From positions 52,325,416 to 52,389,415 of the forward strand of contig OX421966.1 of the NCBI GenBank assembly GCA_949128115.1: a stretch of 64,000 nt of DNA. The letters are read 5' to 3'. The translations under genes were made by a program, and so were the position numbers. The first letter of the stretch is position 1; every line of letters starts with the position of its first letter. This stretch comes from Anaspis maculata. Taxonomy: Eukaryota; Arthropoda; Insecta; Coleoptera; Scraptiidae. Shown here piece after piece: positions 1 through 11,900 of this stretch. Under the pieces are notes generated by a model, which was not told the DNA's origin, ran no database searches, and saw nothing but the letters and a program-made list of their open reading frames with translations.

Positions 1-1151
1 AATTCCAAAAAAAACCTTTTCGACTTCTAAAAAAATACAGAATAGTACCTAGCGGATGGACTATATCGGAAACGTCAGGAAAATTTCGAAGGCAGATTCC
101 GATTTGCCTCGAGAATGTACATCTACCCTTGAACTATGTCGGTTACTTTGTGGGAATCCCTGTATAGTGATGCTTGTTGTATGCTCCGATTTCCGACTCG
201 CCCCAATCGGGTAAAATATCTACATTATCTTTGATGAATGGCTAAACGAATACACCCGAAGAAGCTTTATTTCGCCAACTGTGGAACGGTGTTTGTTCCC
301 CTGCCTTCATGCCCTTGAGCCATCCCAGCTTGAGCCCTTCCCTTATAGTTTGTTGTTGCCATAACAAGTGGTGAGTAGTACCGTATCCGTATTTACCATC
401 ATTCTCCGTTCCACGTTTCAAGAAGATTATTTTTGTACAACTATTCATTCATTTATTCACGTATAAATTAATGTGAATTTCCCCGAGCTCCAACCAAGAA
501 GACCACTCATTGAAGAACAGAGGCAGCTCCTAAGAGAGGCAGTATCCAGAGCAGTGTCGGTGTGGCTGAATTAGAAAGCTTGGGTGAGTCAAACAAAAAT
601 TTCCTACAGGTATATTGTGACAAACTTAGAGGGTAGATTACTATACTAGATTCCCCATGAAGAACGAATTCGAAATATAAGTTGCCAGAGAAATATATAT
701 AGATATAAATGTTCTAAAATTATCTGTTTAATATTCACACCGTGGGTGGGTTTCACCAAAAATTTTACGGCGGTATTAAGGCTTAAGGGGACGATAAAAT
801 AATGTGTTTCTGAGACGCGAGATGGCGCGGAAACTAATAACATTCTCAAAATTAACTCAATGAATCGATTTTGAAAATTCAAACGTTATTATATTTAGAA
901 TATATGACTATTTGATGCTGTAGTCAAAAATTGTAATTTTTGTATTTTTTTGAAATTTTTTTTTGATTTTCTCTAATTTTCAATTTTTTTTTTAATCTAA
1001 GATAGTCATTTTATTCTCTGATGAATATTGTATATCAACCTTTTTTCAAAATTCAAATGTCATGAATAGTATTGACCGAAATCAATTTTGAATATTTCCC
1101 TTTGAAGTTCACCGCGTGCCGCTCGCCGCCACCTGCAAGCGGTACCCATCC
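1..1151. other. AT-rich stretch, no gene recognised
   Basis: No coding signal, RNA gene or family hallmark was recognised. A 68-codon minus-strand frame at 242-448 is closed but resembles no family I know. 900-1010 is a run of A/T homopolymers. The foldback element described next begins at about 1152. Confidence 0.5.
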
Positions 1152-2580
1152 TGTATCATCATAGTGGGGGCACTAGGTGAATGAACCTTGCAAATGGTGA
1201 TGAAAGCATGAAAATCGGTACACATACTCAGAATGAGCACCTCTCTTAGAAAAGAGGTGGAGCCACGCCGAATTTTCCCCGGAAGGGGGCTCGGGGGGCT
1301 CCTGAAAGTTGAAGGTGCTAGGGCTCCTACCGAACCGCTTATCAGTTCGTTTTATCAATTGAAAAGGAAACTCATGAATGTGTCGTAAAAATTGACGACG
1401 TTTATCGCCTTGTTCCAGGCGAAGTTCTTCGGCAGAACACACAAATTGGTTTTATTTTATTTTCACCTACAAAGAATTGATAAGGAGATGTGCAACTCGT
1501 TGTTTCCCACAAATTCGTATCCTCTGAATTCGTTTGTGGAGTCAAAATTTTGATGGTGTATCTTCTTGAAGAGGGGCATTCCAAAGAGTAGGCTATTTTC
1601 AACACTAAGTTCAAACAGAATTTTTTCAATGTTCTGAATCGAAATTACTGAATTCCTTCCAGCAATGCATACCCTGAACCCTTCTTTGAAAGTACCGCGT
1701 GCGATTGAACGTGGAGTGAGTCCTGAAACACTATCAGAATTTTTCTTCTGTGATGCTACTATCCACTCTCGACCGGGGCAATTAGGTTCTTACACAGCAT
1801 GCGCGGAGTGTATACACGATGCAGGGTATTTTCTCGGTTCAGTCAAATTTTTTATGATTGAAATTGTGTCATAATATTGGAATAATGTGTATACACTCCG
1901 CGCATGCTGTGTAGGAACCTAATTGCCCCGGTCGAGAGTGGATAGTAGCATCACGGATAAAAAATTCTGATAGTGTTTCAGGACTTACTCCACGTTCAAT
2001 CGCACGCGGTACTTCCAAAGAAGGGTTCAGGGTATGCATTGCTGGAAGGAATTCACTAATTTCGATTCCGAACATTGGAAAAATTCTGTTTGAACTTAGT
2101 GTTGAAAATAGCTTACTCTTTGGAATGCCCCTCTCCAAGAAGATACACCATCAAAATTTTGACTCCACAAACGAATTCAGAGGATACAAATTTGTGGGAA
2201 TCAACGTGTTGCACATCTCCTTATTAATTCTTTGTAGGTGAAAATAAAATAAAACCAATTTGTGTGTTCTGCCGAAGAACTTATTTTTTTTCATAATGAA
2301 AAATTCCCGGGACAATACGATAAACACCGTCAATGTTTACAATATACTCATAAGTTTCCTTTTTAATTGTCGAAACGAACTGATAAGCCGTTTAGTGGGA
2401 GTCCTAGCACCTTCAACTTTCAGGAGCCCCCCGGGCCCCCTTCCGGTGAAAATTCGGCGTGGCTCCACCTCTTATCTGAAAAAGGGGCTCATTCTGAGTA
2501 CGTGTACCAAATTTCATGCTTTCATCACCATTTGCAAGGTTCATCCCGATCTTGGCTCTTAGCGCCCGCACTATCATACA
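1152..2580. repeat. Foldback element 1 (long inverted repeat)
   Basis: The left arm (about 1152-1817) reappears in reverse complement as the right arm (about 1886-2580), leaving a loop of about 70 bases. Matching landmarks include the 'ctgtatcatcatagtg' edge against 'cactatcatacag'-like sequence near 2580, the G-rich block followed by GAAAGTTGAAGGTGC (around 1300 and 2410-2430), and the inner GTGTATACACTCCGC. The arms have diverged by point changes and small indels, so the palindrome is not brand new. Short frames across the arms are mirror shadows, not genes. It is a probable non-autonomous TIR or foldback transposon. Confidence 0.8.
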
Positions 2581-3286
2581 ATATTTATAGTCCGCGAGAA
2601 ATAAGAGCTCTGTCGTAATTGTAGAATTAATGCCTGAACTGTATATCTCCAGTCCTGTAGAAAATCCCAACAGTGTAACAAGCAACTGAGCGATACCTAA
2701 TCGGTTACTTTTTCAATTTTAATTATTAATAGCTTCGTCACTCGATATAATTGGAATGTACTCCAGAAATAAATAAGTAAGATGAGTGAAAAACTACTAT
2801 AAAGAAGAAAAAGTACAGTAGGAGGCTTTATTTTGTTTTCTGTTTTATGCACAAAATGTTTATAAGGAGAGATGGAAAACGCTATCCGTCAAGTTGGCCT
2901 ATGAATCAAAAAGTAACAGTTACAGAGATGTATACTTTTTAAATGTTATAGGAAACTGCAGCTCACAAAATGACTAAAACTAATTTTAGTTGAAATCAAA
3001 TTCTTGAAACATTCGAAAATTCAAAAAAAAAGTTCACCCATATCCAACGGTGCACCCTGGTGCAAGTACAAGCATCTTATCTCAGCAGTCTGTCGCCCAT
3101 TGGGAGCAGCCAATTGCAATCTTTGATTCTAATGAAAATTTAGAACAGGCATTGAACCCAGTAACTGGAAGCTATGGGAAGATACAGGTGGTCCGGTGGT
3201 CGATCCTAGCGTAATCATCTCATAGCGGCCTTACCGTTCAAGATAAAAAAAAATAATGAAATAGTGCTATTCTGTAAAAAATAACA
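2581..3286. other. Intergenic, no gene recognised
   Basis: AT-rich sequence with no hallmark motifs. A hairpin MITE begins near 3287. Confidence 0.45.
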
Positions 3287-3377
3287 TTCCATAAACGCTC
3301 TGTTATGTGAAAATTCGTGTCGGCAATTGGCTGTTGCCTGTGTCATAACAACGTAACAGAGCCTTTATGGAACGTAA
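3287..3377. repeat. Short hairpin MITE
   Basis: About 90 bases with inverted ends. 'attccataaacgctctgtta' on the left pairs with 'taacagagcctttatggaac' on the right, around a GC-richer middle. The size and structure are those of a MITE. No flanking duplication was assigned. Confidence 0.65.
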
Positions 3378-4560
3378 TTTTTTAGAGAATCGCACCATAA
3401 GAAAAAAGTTGTATGGTTTGATTAGAACTGAACTTAACGGAATAAAGTTGAATTATGAGGCCTGTTTGTGGACCCGACCCATGGATATCTTGCGGAATCG
3501 CCAGACGGGGCTTCTCTCTCATCAGAATGGTACTATCATCAAGGTGAAATGTCCTAAGTCGGTAAAAAAAAGACCATACGGGAAGCCATACAGTCCAATC
3601 AACAATTTTGTTTGGAGAAAAATTCTCAGCTTAAACGGACACACAATCACTATTTTCAAGTACAAGGACATATTGGACTGACAAAATAAAAACAAAATTG
3701 ACTGACTTCTATATCAAAACTTTACTGTCTGAGATCATCGATTTTTTCAGCCACCATTCGACAAAGTTTTCAGCCATGACTTTTTTTCCATCAACGGTTC
3801 TTAGGTATTGGCCACTTTTCGACACTCAAACGCGTATCGTACTACGATACGTAATACGAATTTTATACGAAACAAGTGTATTCTAATGGAACGATTTCAA
3901 CAAAAATCAAATGAGCTGAGGTCATTCACGAAGATAACCACACAGACAGCCAGGCACACAAACAAACACAGATATCCACACAGGACTCAAACGGACGGAC
4001 AGACAGACAAACAGACTTCAGACGGAGTAGGACTAGTAGTAGTAGTAGTAGTTCTTTGCGGTTTTGTTATTTACTTCCAGTGTATATAGTTTTGAATACA
4101 TAATTATACACATTTGTGCAGCCTATTGTTTTGCAATTGCAATATGATTGTACAATGTTTGTCCCTTCATAATCAAATATGAGTATCTTGGAGTATCAGG
4201 AGATTGTAGATCTAGATATAGTGTAATCACGTGTGAAACATAATAAACTTGAAAAAAATTACAATTTCAAAAATCGTAGCAACGAAATATTTCGGCGTAC
4301 TACCACTATGTCACAAATCTTCTCGGAAAACATCAGAACACCATGTGTGCAGAAAGTGATGATTACCTATATCATGAATGACTCATCGCAGAGAACAGCT
4401 GCAGCGGGCGGCAAATAACAAAGAGAGATTTTCAAAATGTGTTTCGGAGGGCACCATTTGTGTTACAGAAATTCTAAAAACAGATTATTGTTCGATATTT
4501 TCAGTGCTTCAAAATGACTACCTGCGATTTTGAAAAAAATCAAAATTATTTTGTGAAATT
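3378..4560. other. Intergenic with simple repeats
   Basis: A 104-codon plus-strand frame (3367-3681) begins inside the hairpin MITE and matches no family I recognise. 3940-4015 is CA/GA-rich low-complexity sequence, and a short (AGT)n run lies at about 4030-4052. No gene is supported. Confidence 0.45.
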
Positions 4561-6422
4561 GAAAAAAATTTCAAACAAAGGACCCCGCACATTTTATGGG
4601 TAAAATGGTTCTCGGTCAAATTGGCTGAAATTTGGATATTTTGTAGGTTTTGGTCCACAAAGGCAATGCTGTGAAGCATAATCTATTTGTATGACCAGTT
4701 TGCCCCCTATAGGGGGCTAAAGGGTGACTCAGTCATGCTTTTGCGGCATCATTCAGGAACAGAGCGATAGTTTCCCGGGAAACGCCGAAACAGTTCGATT
4801 TTCTAATCAAGGGATGCAGCTTTCTGTCATGAATTCACTCATTTTAGGTCAACCCCCTTAAGGGGGTTACTCACCCCCTTAGAACATGATGAGCAACATA
4901 GGTCGAGTTGCATATCGTTGAAAAGGTTTTTCGATGCTCTTTGCAACAGTGCTTCGCTTTTTCAATTCAAGACTATCGTTCTTGAGATAATGAATCTCAA
5001 ACTTTCAGGCAGTCGGTCATTTTCAAAAAAATCAACTAAATTCAGGTTTAGGAATTTTATTAAGTTAGTGTGGGTTCCTAAACTATGAACTAACGATATA
5101 TCAACCCATCGTAACAATTTGATTTGATCTGTGATCCACAGTCTAATACACATAATAAGGAATTACTTTAGCGTTAAGCTGTTGATCTTACCAGGTCCGA
5201 GGAGGGGTTTTAGTGGGTATCCTTTCGAAACTGTGAGTCCCACACTACCAGGGTGGGACTCAACCACTACCAGGGTACCACCCCAGCCAGGGTCTGCGTG
5301 AGTGCATCTTCCCTTCTCCCAAAAAAAGGTCGCCATCAGTGATTCAAGGTTCATCAGAGACTCCCACATTGACAAAATGAAAATTCTTCAACCTGAATTC
5401 GTTCAATTCCTTTGAAATCGATCGACCACCTGAAACGTAGAAATTCATTATCTCAATAAGGACGACTACCTATCTTGATTTGAAAAAGCTGCGCACTGTT
5501 GCAAACAGCGTTTAGTTCATGTTGAGTTCAACTCAACTTTTTCAATTCAAGATAGTCATTCTTGAGATAATGAATTTCACAGTTTTATTGTAGAAGGTCT
5601 CCATAAGGAATTGACCGAATTTAGGCTAAAGAATTTTCATTTTGTCAATGTGGGAGTCTCTGAATCTTGAATCACCGACGGTGGCCTATTTTGGGAGGGG
5701 AAATGCACTCATGCACACTCTGGCTGAATGGTACCAGCGTAGTGTGAGACTCGCAGTTTCCAAAGGATACCCGCTAAAACCCGTCCTCGGACTTGGTAAG
5801 ATCTGGACATCCTGACGCCAAAGTAATTTTTTCTTCTGTGTAAGAATGTGAGTAACAGACCAAGTGAAGTTGTTAGAATAGTTGAAATGTCAGAAGTTCA
5901 AAGTTTAGAAACCCACACTAGCTAAATAAAATCGTTAAACCTGAGTTCACTCACTTATTTTTTGAATGATCGACTACCTGTAAGTTTGACATTCAGTATT
6001 TCAAGAACGACTGTCTTGAATTGAAGAAGCGCAGCACTGTTGCAAAGTGCGTTGAAAAACCTTTTCAACGATATCCAACTCGACCTATGTTGCTCATAAA
6101 GTTCTAAGGGGTTGAGTGACCCCCTTAGGGGGTTGACCTAGAATGAGTGAATTTATGACAGAAAGCTGGACCCTTCAAATAGAAAATCGACCTGTTTCGG
6201 CGATTTTCGGAAAAGTATTGTCTTGCTCCTGAATGATTCCACAAAAACATGACTGAACCAACTTTTTGCCCCCTGTAGGGGGCAAACTGGTCATACAAAT
6301 AGATTAAGCTTCACAGCATTTCCTTTGTGTACCAAAAGCTACAAAATATCCAAATTTCAGCCAATTTGACCGAGAACCATTTTACCCATAAAATGTGCGG
6401 GGTCCTTTTTGAATTTTTTTTT
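4561..6422. repeat. Foldback element 2, about 1.86 kb
   Basis: The palindrome is centred near 5490. The outer edge 'aaaggaccccgcacatttta' (about 4578) recurs inverted at about 6390-6410. Further mirror pairs are the 'gccccctatagggggc' block (4700 against 6270), 'ccttagggggtt' (4855 against 6125), the 'gttgatcttaccaggtccga' block (5180 against 5800), and 'agataatgaatttc' beside the centre. Nearly the whole element is arm, with only a short loop. No transposase frame is present, so it looks non-autonomous. Confidence 0.8.
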
Positions 6423-8330
6423 GACTGGTGCATCAAATAGAATTGAAATTACTTTTTGATGCACATTTATTACTTTTGATGTATTTTCTCTCTGTCGCAC
6501 ACTTGGTACTCAATTTCAGTCCCTTTTAGCCTTAAGCTAACGCGTTGCCAAATAGATTTTCTTCCGTCGATTATATTCAGTTGACTGAGGTGTAAAAATT
6601 TCAAATAAACGAACCTCTCTTGAAAATGTTTACGAGTGTTTTTTGTTGTTTTCGAGATTTCTTCAAACATTTCAGACTCCAATATCTCAAAAACAAAGCA
6701 CGCTATCCAAATTTTACAAGAGAACTGTTACTTCTAATGGAATGGAATTTTAACGTGCGATCCGTTTTGAAAAACCTTCAGTAGCGTTAGAAGGTAGGAT
6801 ATAACTAATAGGGGAAGAAAACGACAAACGATACTATCATTTTACAAAGACTTATTTTGAGAGCCTCTGATCAAACTTGAGTGATTCAAAACTTTTGCCA
6901 GAAATTCGATTTTAAAAATTCAGCGTCAACATCTTTTGCTCGATCTTTTGTAACTTTTCAGCTGATATGAGCATAGGTAATTTAAATGAAAACGAACAAA
7001 AAACTTACGATAAAATTGACTTATTGAAAGTTCAAAATTTTGTCATCTGAAGAAATTATGGTGTAGAAATATGGGGGGGGGGTTCAAATGGTGGGACTTT
7101 GCCTCCTCTTATTTTCGTGATCTGATGAGATTTTAGTACATTTGCTAGGGAAAAATTGAAGTTTTCAGTGTGTGCACATTTTTATTCGTGTACTAATACC
7201 GAGTGACTTGTAAAAATCGTAAAAATACAGTTTTCATAAAAAAACGCCCGCAAAAAATTCTATGGAAACTCATTTTACTTCTTGTTATTTGTGCCATTTT
7301 GGGGACGTCTGGAACTTTTTGCATTTGTTTTTTGAGAACTCCTATATTCGAGGATACGATAGTTAAAGCCTTGTAACTTCCTCCGATGGGTAGCTTAGGC
7401 CCCAAAGGACAATAAACATTGAGCATTTTGGTTTATAAGCTGGGACGCCATCTTGGCCCGCCGTATTGCACTTTCGTGTTATTCAACCGATTTTGATGAA
7501 ATTTGGAACACTCATGTCTTGTATACAGGTGATTCAAAAGTCTTATTATGAAATCTTTTATGAAACTCATTTGTTTGCCTTCAAAGAGAGGCACGGACAA
7601 CCTAGTTAGTGTGCAAAATGGTGAATTTTCTTGCATTTACGAGAATTTCCTTGCCTGCACCACCGGTTTCAGATATCTGCATTTGGGATTGCCAAACTGG
7701 AGTTCTAAAAATTATAAGACAGTTGAGAGTGCTCAACAAAAGAAAAAAACTGAGCTTTAATGGGAACTGTTATTAACAGCGTTCTGTCGTAATCACTCGT
7801 AATAAATAATTATAGTTTATTTATTCATTTATTTATTTATTGATTCTAATTTATATGGCTGTTCGCTACTTCGAGAATCATTTTTGCTTGTAACATTACT
7901 TGGGGTCAAGTACACCTAACTACATTGTAAACACTTTTCACAACCACGAAACCAACTCTGTTGCCTTCTACTCACGATCACGATGGGTCGTCCCGACCGA
8001 GGGGAAAATTACGATCACACTCATAGTCCACCCCAAAAACTCGCTTAGGTTCAAATGAGGATATCGTGACGAAAAATGAACCGATTTTTAAAGATATGGT
8101 GTTAGTGATTCAAGCGTTCTTCTGACTGCAAGTTTCTTATTTGGATATCGTGTTTACTGATATACTGTATGATATACAGGGTAACAAAAGAAGGAGTGCA
8201 AAGTGGTTCATTTTCAAGCATGCGTAACTTTTTGAAAAACAATTTTAGAATTTTTCTAGATATAGTTTTGGAGACCTCGCAGCAGTAGCTCGAAACGGTT
8301 TTTGACATTTTACCGCCTTCTGTTTCTTGT
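6423..8330. other. Intergenic, no gene recognised
   Basis: AT-rich sequence with a G run at 7073-7081 and many short frames without hallmarks. Frames around 7193-7760 occur on both strands and resemble no family. No RNA gene was recognised. Confidence 0.45.
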
Positions 8331-9045
8331 ACAGGGTGTTCACGTATAAATTATACCCCCTCCCTGGAGACTTCCCCTTGAACATAATTTCAAAAACAGA
8401 AACGATTCTTTCATGATTTTTTCCGTGGCTTTCGAATCTGTTCACTATATTTTTCTGGAACATTTTGCTTACAGGGTGTAACATCGAAAAATTTTCTCAG
8501 ATTGAACGTATTTTGTTACGTGAATCGGTTCCATTTCTCATCTTGATTATTATTATTTATATCACACTTGATAAGTTATTCAGAAAAACACCTTTTGGAA
8601 AATGTTTTGAAGTTTCAAAAAATATGGAAATTTTTTTTTTTTTTCAAAAATTTGTCGGTTCAAGGTGAGTTTAGTAAAAGTTTCAAACTTTAAACAAATT
8701 CATCCACCCAAATTAATAGAAAAATGATTGAAAATTCACTGAGTCACTTTTGAAAAAAATCTTTTTTCGAATTTTTTCAAAACTTTATCAATTTTTTCAC
8801 ACGTGTTTTTGACTAACCTATCAAGTGTGATATATATTTATATTCACGATGGAAAACGGAATCGATTCCCATATCAAAATACAGGTGTCCTATCGAGGAA
8901 AAATTTTCGATGTTGCACCCTGTAAGGGATTTACCACAGAAAATGTTTCTCAACGGATCAGAAGCCCACGGAAAAAATTGTATCAGAATGGTTTTCAATT
9001 TTTGAAATTATGTTTGAGGGGATGTCTTCAAGGAGCAGTGTAAAT
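8331..9045. repeat. Foldback element 3 with ACAGGGTGT edge
   Basis: It starts at ACAGGGTGTTC (8331). The left arm (about 8360-8640) is mirrored by the right arm (about 8780-9045). Pairs include 'acagggtgtaacatcgaaaa' (8473) with 'tcgatgttgcaccctgta' (about 8908), and 'ccctggagacttcccc' (8358) with 'ggggatgtcttcaagg' (about 9017). The spacer is T/A rich. A partial relative lies at 42170-42445. Confidence 0.7.
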
Positions 9046-9435
9046 ATCTTGGAAGTAAGTGTAAGTGGTGACCAACTAAAGATGGAGTAAATGGTCTGGA
9101 CTTCTCATTTTATTGTTCTTGTTATTGGCTGGTTTTCCGTTCGTCAACTTTTTGTGTAGTCTTCTACTATTTCTGGAATTGATATGTTTCTGAACGACTT
9201 TATCTGAACTGCTGCACGCCTGTGTAAAAGAACAAAGCCATCAGTTCATGTGCGGGAAACCGCATTTCTGTAGAGTTCATGAGCAAAGCTGTACAATTTG
9301 TCATTCGGCCCAATTACGCTGTTTTGATTGGATGCTTGAAAATCTGTCACGTGTCTTTACAAATTCCACTGTTTGACCTTCAGCCATTCCGATGGCGCTA
9401 GATTCATTAAGATCTCTGCATTTTGTTGATAGATC
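9046..9435. other. Sequence upstream of the gag-type ORF
   Basis: This 390-base stretch holds no frame I recognise. It may contain 5' untranslated or promoter sequence for the ORF at 9436, or old retrotransposon flank. No LTR edge was identified. Confidence 0.35.
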
Positions 9436-10143
9436 ATGTCAGCACGAGCTCCAGCAGAAACTTCGGAAGAAACCATCAGGAGGATCGCCACTGTGCCTCT
9501 GTCGCCGTTCTTCAGCTTGCAACCCGTGCACTGGTTCTTGCAAACGGAACGGATATGGGGCGCGGTTCCTTTACTAGGAACTGCTGGACGCGAAGCGGAC
9601 CAGATCCAATTCGAAAACGTCGTCCGTTTGATCAGCAACTCCAATGAAGATTTACAATTAATCTTGGACCTAGTCAGCGCCCCGCCAGTCGTCAACAAGT
9701 ATGAAACGTTGAAAAGAGTCTTCCTGGAACGCGCCGGGGCGAGAGAGAAGGCCCACCTCGCGTCCGTCGTACGCCAGCCGTTCCTGTCGGTGCTGGAGAA
9801 CCTGCGCCTGGAAAGGAGGGCACCCACCGAGCTGCTGAAGTACATGGCCGGTCTCTGGCCAGAGCTCGGCGAAGAGTTGCTTCTGGCCTTGTGGATAAGA
9901 AAGTTGCCGGTGGAAGCCCAGTGCAAGTTGGCGGCAACACCCAGAGACATGCTCCTGCAAGATAGCGAATGGCGAAGGTCTATGCTCGAGTCGCTGGACC
10001 AGCGAGTGCTGGAGGAGTATCCCAGAGGGTATTGGGAAGATTCCGAAAGGCTTGTGCGGCGAATGCTGGATGGGTATCAAGCCGAGCTTGCTGCCGGGGA
10101 TCTGGAACGGTGTCAGATTTCTGCACCCGGCAATAGTTACTAG
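9436..10143 (+). CDS. Retrotransposon gag-like protein, 235 aa, intact ORF without pol
   Basis: An uninterrupted ORF runs from ATG 9436 to TAG 10141-10143. It is clearly more GC-rich than its surroundings. Residues about 18-130 follow the Gag layout of Ty3/Gypsy elements of insects: a TVPLSPFF-like opening, a 'WFLQTERIW' segment, 'QFENVVRLI', then 'SAPPVVNKYETLKRVFLER', and an 'LALWIRKLPVEAQCKLAA' segment at about 150-167. No zinc knuckle, protease or reverse transcriptase follows; after the stop the sequence becomes AT-rich. It may be the 5' part of a broken element or a domesticated solo gag. The clean frame with sharply different composition suggests either recent arrival or selection. The homology call comes from remembered family patterns, not a search. 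Confidence 0.65.
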   Translation: MSARAPAETSEETIRRIATVPLSPFFSLQPVHWFLQTERIWGAVPLLGTAGREADQIQFENVVRLISNSNEDLQLILDLVSAPPVVNKYETLKRVFLERAGAREKAHLASVVRQPFLSVLENLRLERRAPTELLKYMAGLWPELGEELLLALWIRKLPVEAQCKLAATPRDMLLQDSEWRRSMLESLDQRVLEEYPRGYWEDSERLVRRMLDGYQAELAAGDLERCQISAPGNSY

Positions 10144-11550
10144 CTATGAAACAAAATGTTTTGTAGGTAGGTACTTACCTACTCAATTACCTAACCTTTT
10201 ATCATGATTGTTATCACTTGACTGACTACATGCGTACCTAACCTATCTGTGAACATAGAAATAAAATCGTATTTTTTATACGTCTTATTTCGTCTTGCCT
10301 ATGTACTTGAATTGTACTTGTACATTAATTTTGTTACGTTCGAAAGATATCTACCCCGAGTTACGCCACTGATAGTAACGCTTCGGGCGCGCAGTCGTTA
10401 TAGACTGGTAATTCGCAGTAGTGCCAATCGCGCGACTGGTCGATCCCGGTGGTTTCCTCGCCTGGAGCATCCGTGCACTCCGGCGGGCCTCCGTTTCGTA
10501 TTTACCATTAACGACAGAGAAAACAGATGAATCACATTTTACATTTTTATGCTGAGAATAAAGCTGTAGTAAGACTTATCTAGATGCTGATGGGCAATCT
10601 CCTATCGTTGCTGCACGGACTTTGAATTTTTCAGCATGTGGACGATCCGCGGCTTGGAAGAAATTGCAAAAGATTACATCTCTGAACTCTGTCGTTCAGT
10701 TTTTTTGTTTCGTTGACAGTAAGTCGTTTTATGTCACTGATTTGAGTGTATTCTGATCTGGTTTTGTGTGTTTTGATGGTGCCGCCCTCCCGACGTGGTG
10801 GATGCTCTCGAATCGTTGACAAGCTCTGGGGGCCCAACAAAACTAGATTCGTCGCGCCCTGTTACCCACCTTGACATCATGCTTTCCGACAAGAGGCAGC
10901 CGGTTTTGCCTCCAGCAGGAGGTCTCTTGCGTACTCGACTGGGAGGTTGTCATCTCATATAATGGAACCACAGAAATTGCGACGGCCTCGCCCCAATCAG
11001 ATAGGGAAGTCATAGATCGTAGGGTTTTTGCTACTCTTTTTTTGTGGGCTCTAAAAAGCTAGCTTAGCTAGTCCGTATCAATTGCCATATCCATTCTCTC
11101 ATGCATTCTGGCAGAGTCATTCAGGAGTTACTCGCACCTGCTTGCCTTAATCACACAGTCGTCCATAATTTTTTTGTTTTTCGTGTTCGTTATTCATTTG
11201 CTGTTTGCCTTCTTCGGACTAAAAACTCGGCAAAGCTGAACATTTATACTCCTTTGTCATTCCTACGCGTTCATTTATCGCTGACGAATCGGGGTTATAC
11301 TCGTATACCTATAAAATACTCGTGTATTGGTCTGTAGTAGAGATGCAACAAACAGTGTTTTGACCGGATACCGGTCGGATATCGAGTGTACCTCTTGGCC
11401 GGATAGTGGGTTATCCGGCCGAAGTATCCGGCCTTAATTAGTAACGAACTACAAACAATTTTTTTTAATAATTCAACAATAAGTTGTCCACAACTTTATT
11501 CCCGACTTTATCAAATCAACAATACTTTGATGAACCATAACAATATAGGT
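10144..11550. other. Intergenic; retroelement-like debris
   Basis: 10360-10520 is GC-richer with a 'gttacgccactg' motif typical of transposon ends. A possible AATAAA lies near 10557. 10600-11060 is mixed-composition sequence with no continuous frame. 11360-11430 has repeated CCGGATA/TATCCGG motifs. No complete gene was recognised. Confidence 0.4.
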
Positions 11551-11671
11551 GCCGTATGATCAAGAATTCTACCCATCTTGGCAGGCTATGGCCTGGCCAA
11601 AATCAGCCTCGTTTGCCTGCCAATGACCAGACCACAGCCTGCCTAGAGGAGGAAAGTTTTTGATCATACGG
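11551..11671. repeat. MITE, TIR about CCGTATGATCAA
   Basis: About 120 bases with inverted ends: CCGTATGATCAAGAA on the left, TTTTTGATCATACGG on the right. The interior has mirrored 'gcaggct' and 'agcctgc' motifs. A relative with the same kind of ends and interior lies at 32414-32538. Confidence 0.7.
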
Positions 11672-11900
11672 TAGTATCATCCAAAGACCTTTCGTCTTCA
11701 GAATATATAATTATACTGACTACCTATCTTGTGATCTAATGAAGTGGCTTAGCTAAATGCAGCTTCCCACCCCTGAATTTGACCCGGGCCATAGTCTGTT
11801 TGATCACGTAACAGTTTGTTGTAAATACCTAATACAAACTAAGTAAACAATTTTTTGCTTTTTTTACTGCTGTTGAATAAATATTCATAACCATTACTAC

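Noticed and set aside
242..448. 68-codon minus-strand frame near the window edge
   Set aside because: Could be the last exon of a gene beyond the edge, but no splice support or family match was found.
3367..3681. 104-codon plus-strand frame
   Set aside because: Its start codon is in the end of a MITE and no similarity was recognised. Kept only as a note.
9357..10080. Long frames on the minus strand opposite the gag ORF
   Set aside because: They are GC-driven shadows. Only the plus frame has a Gag layout and a clean ATG-to-stop span.
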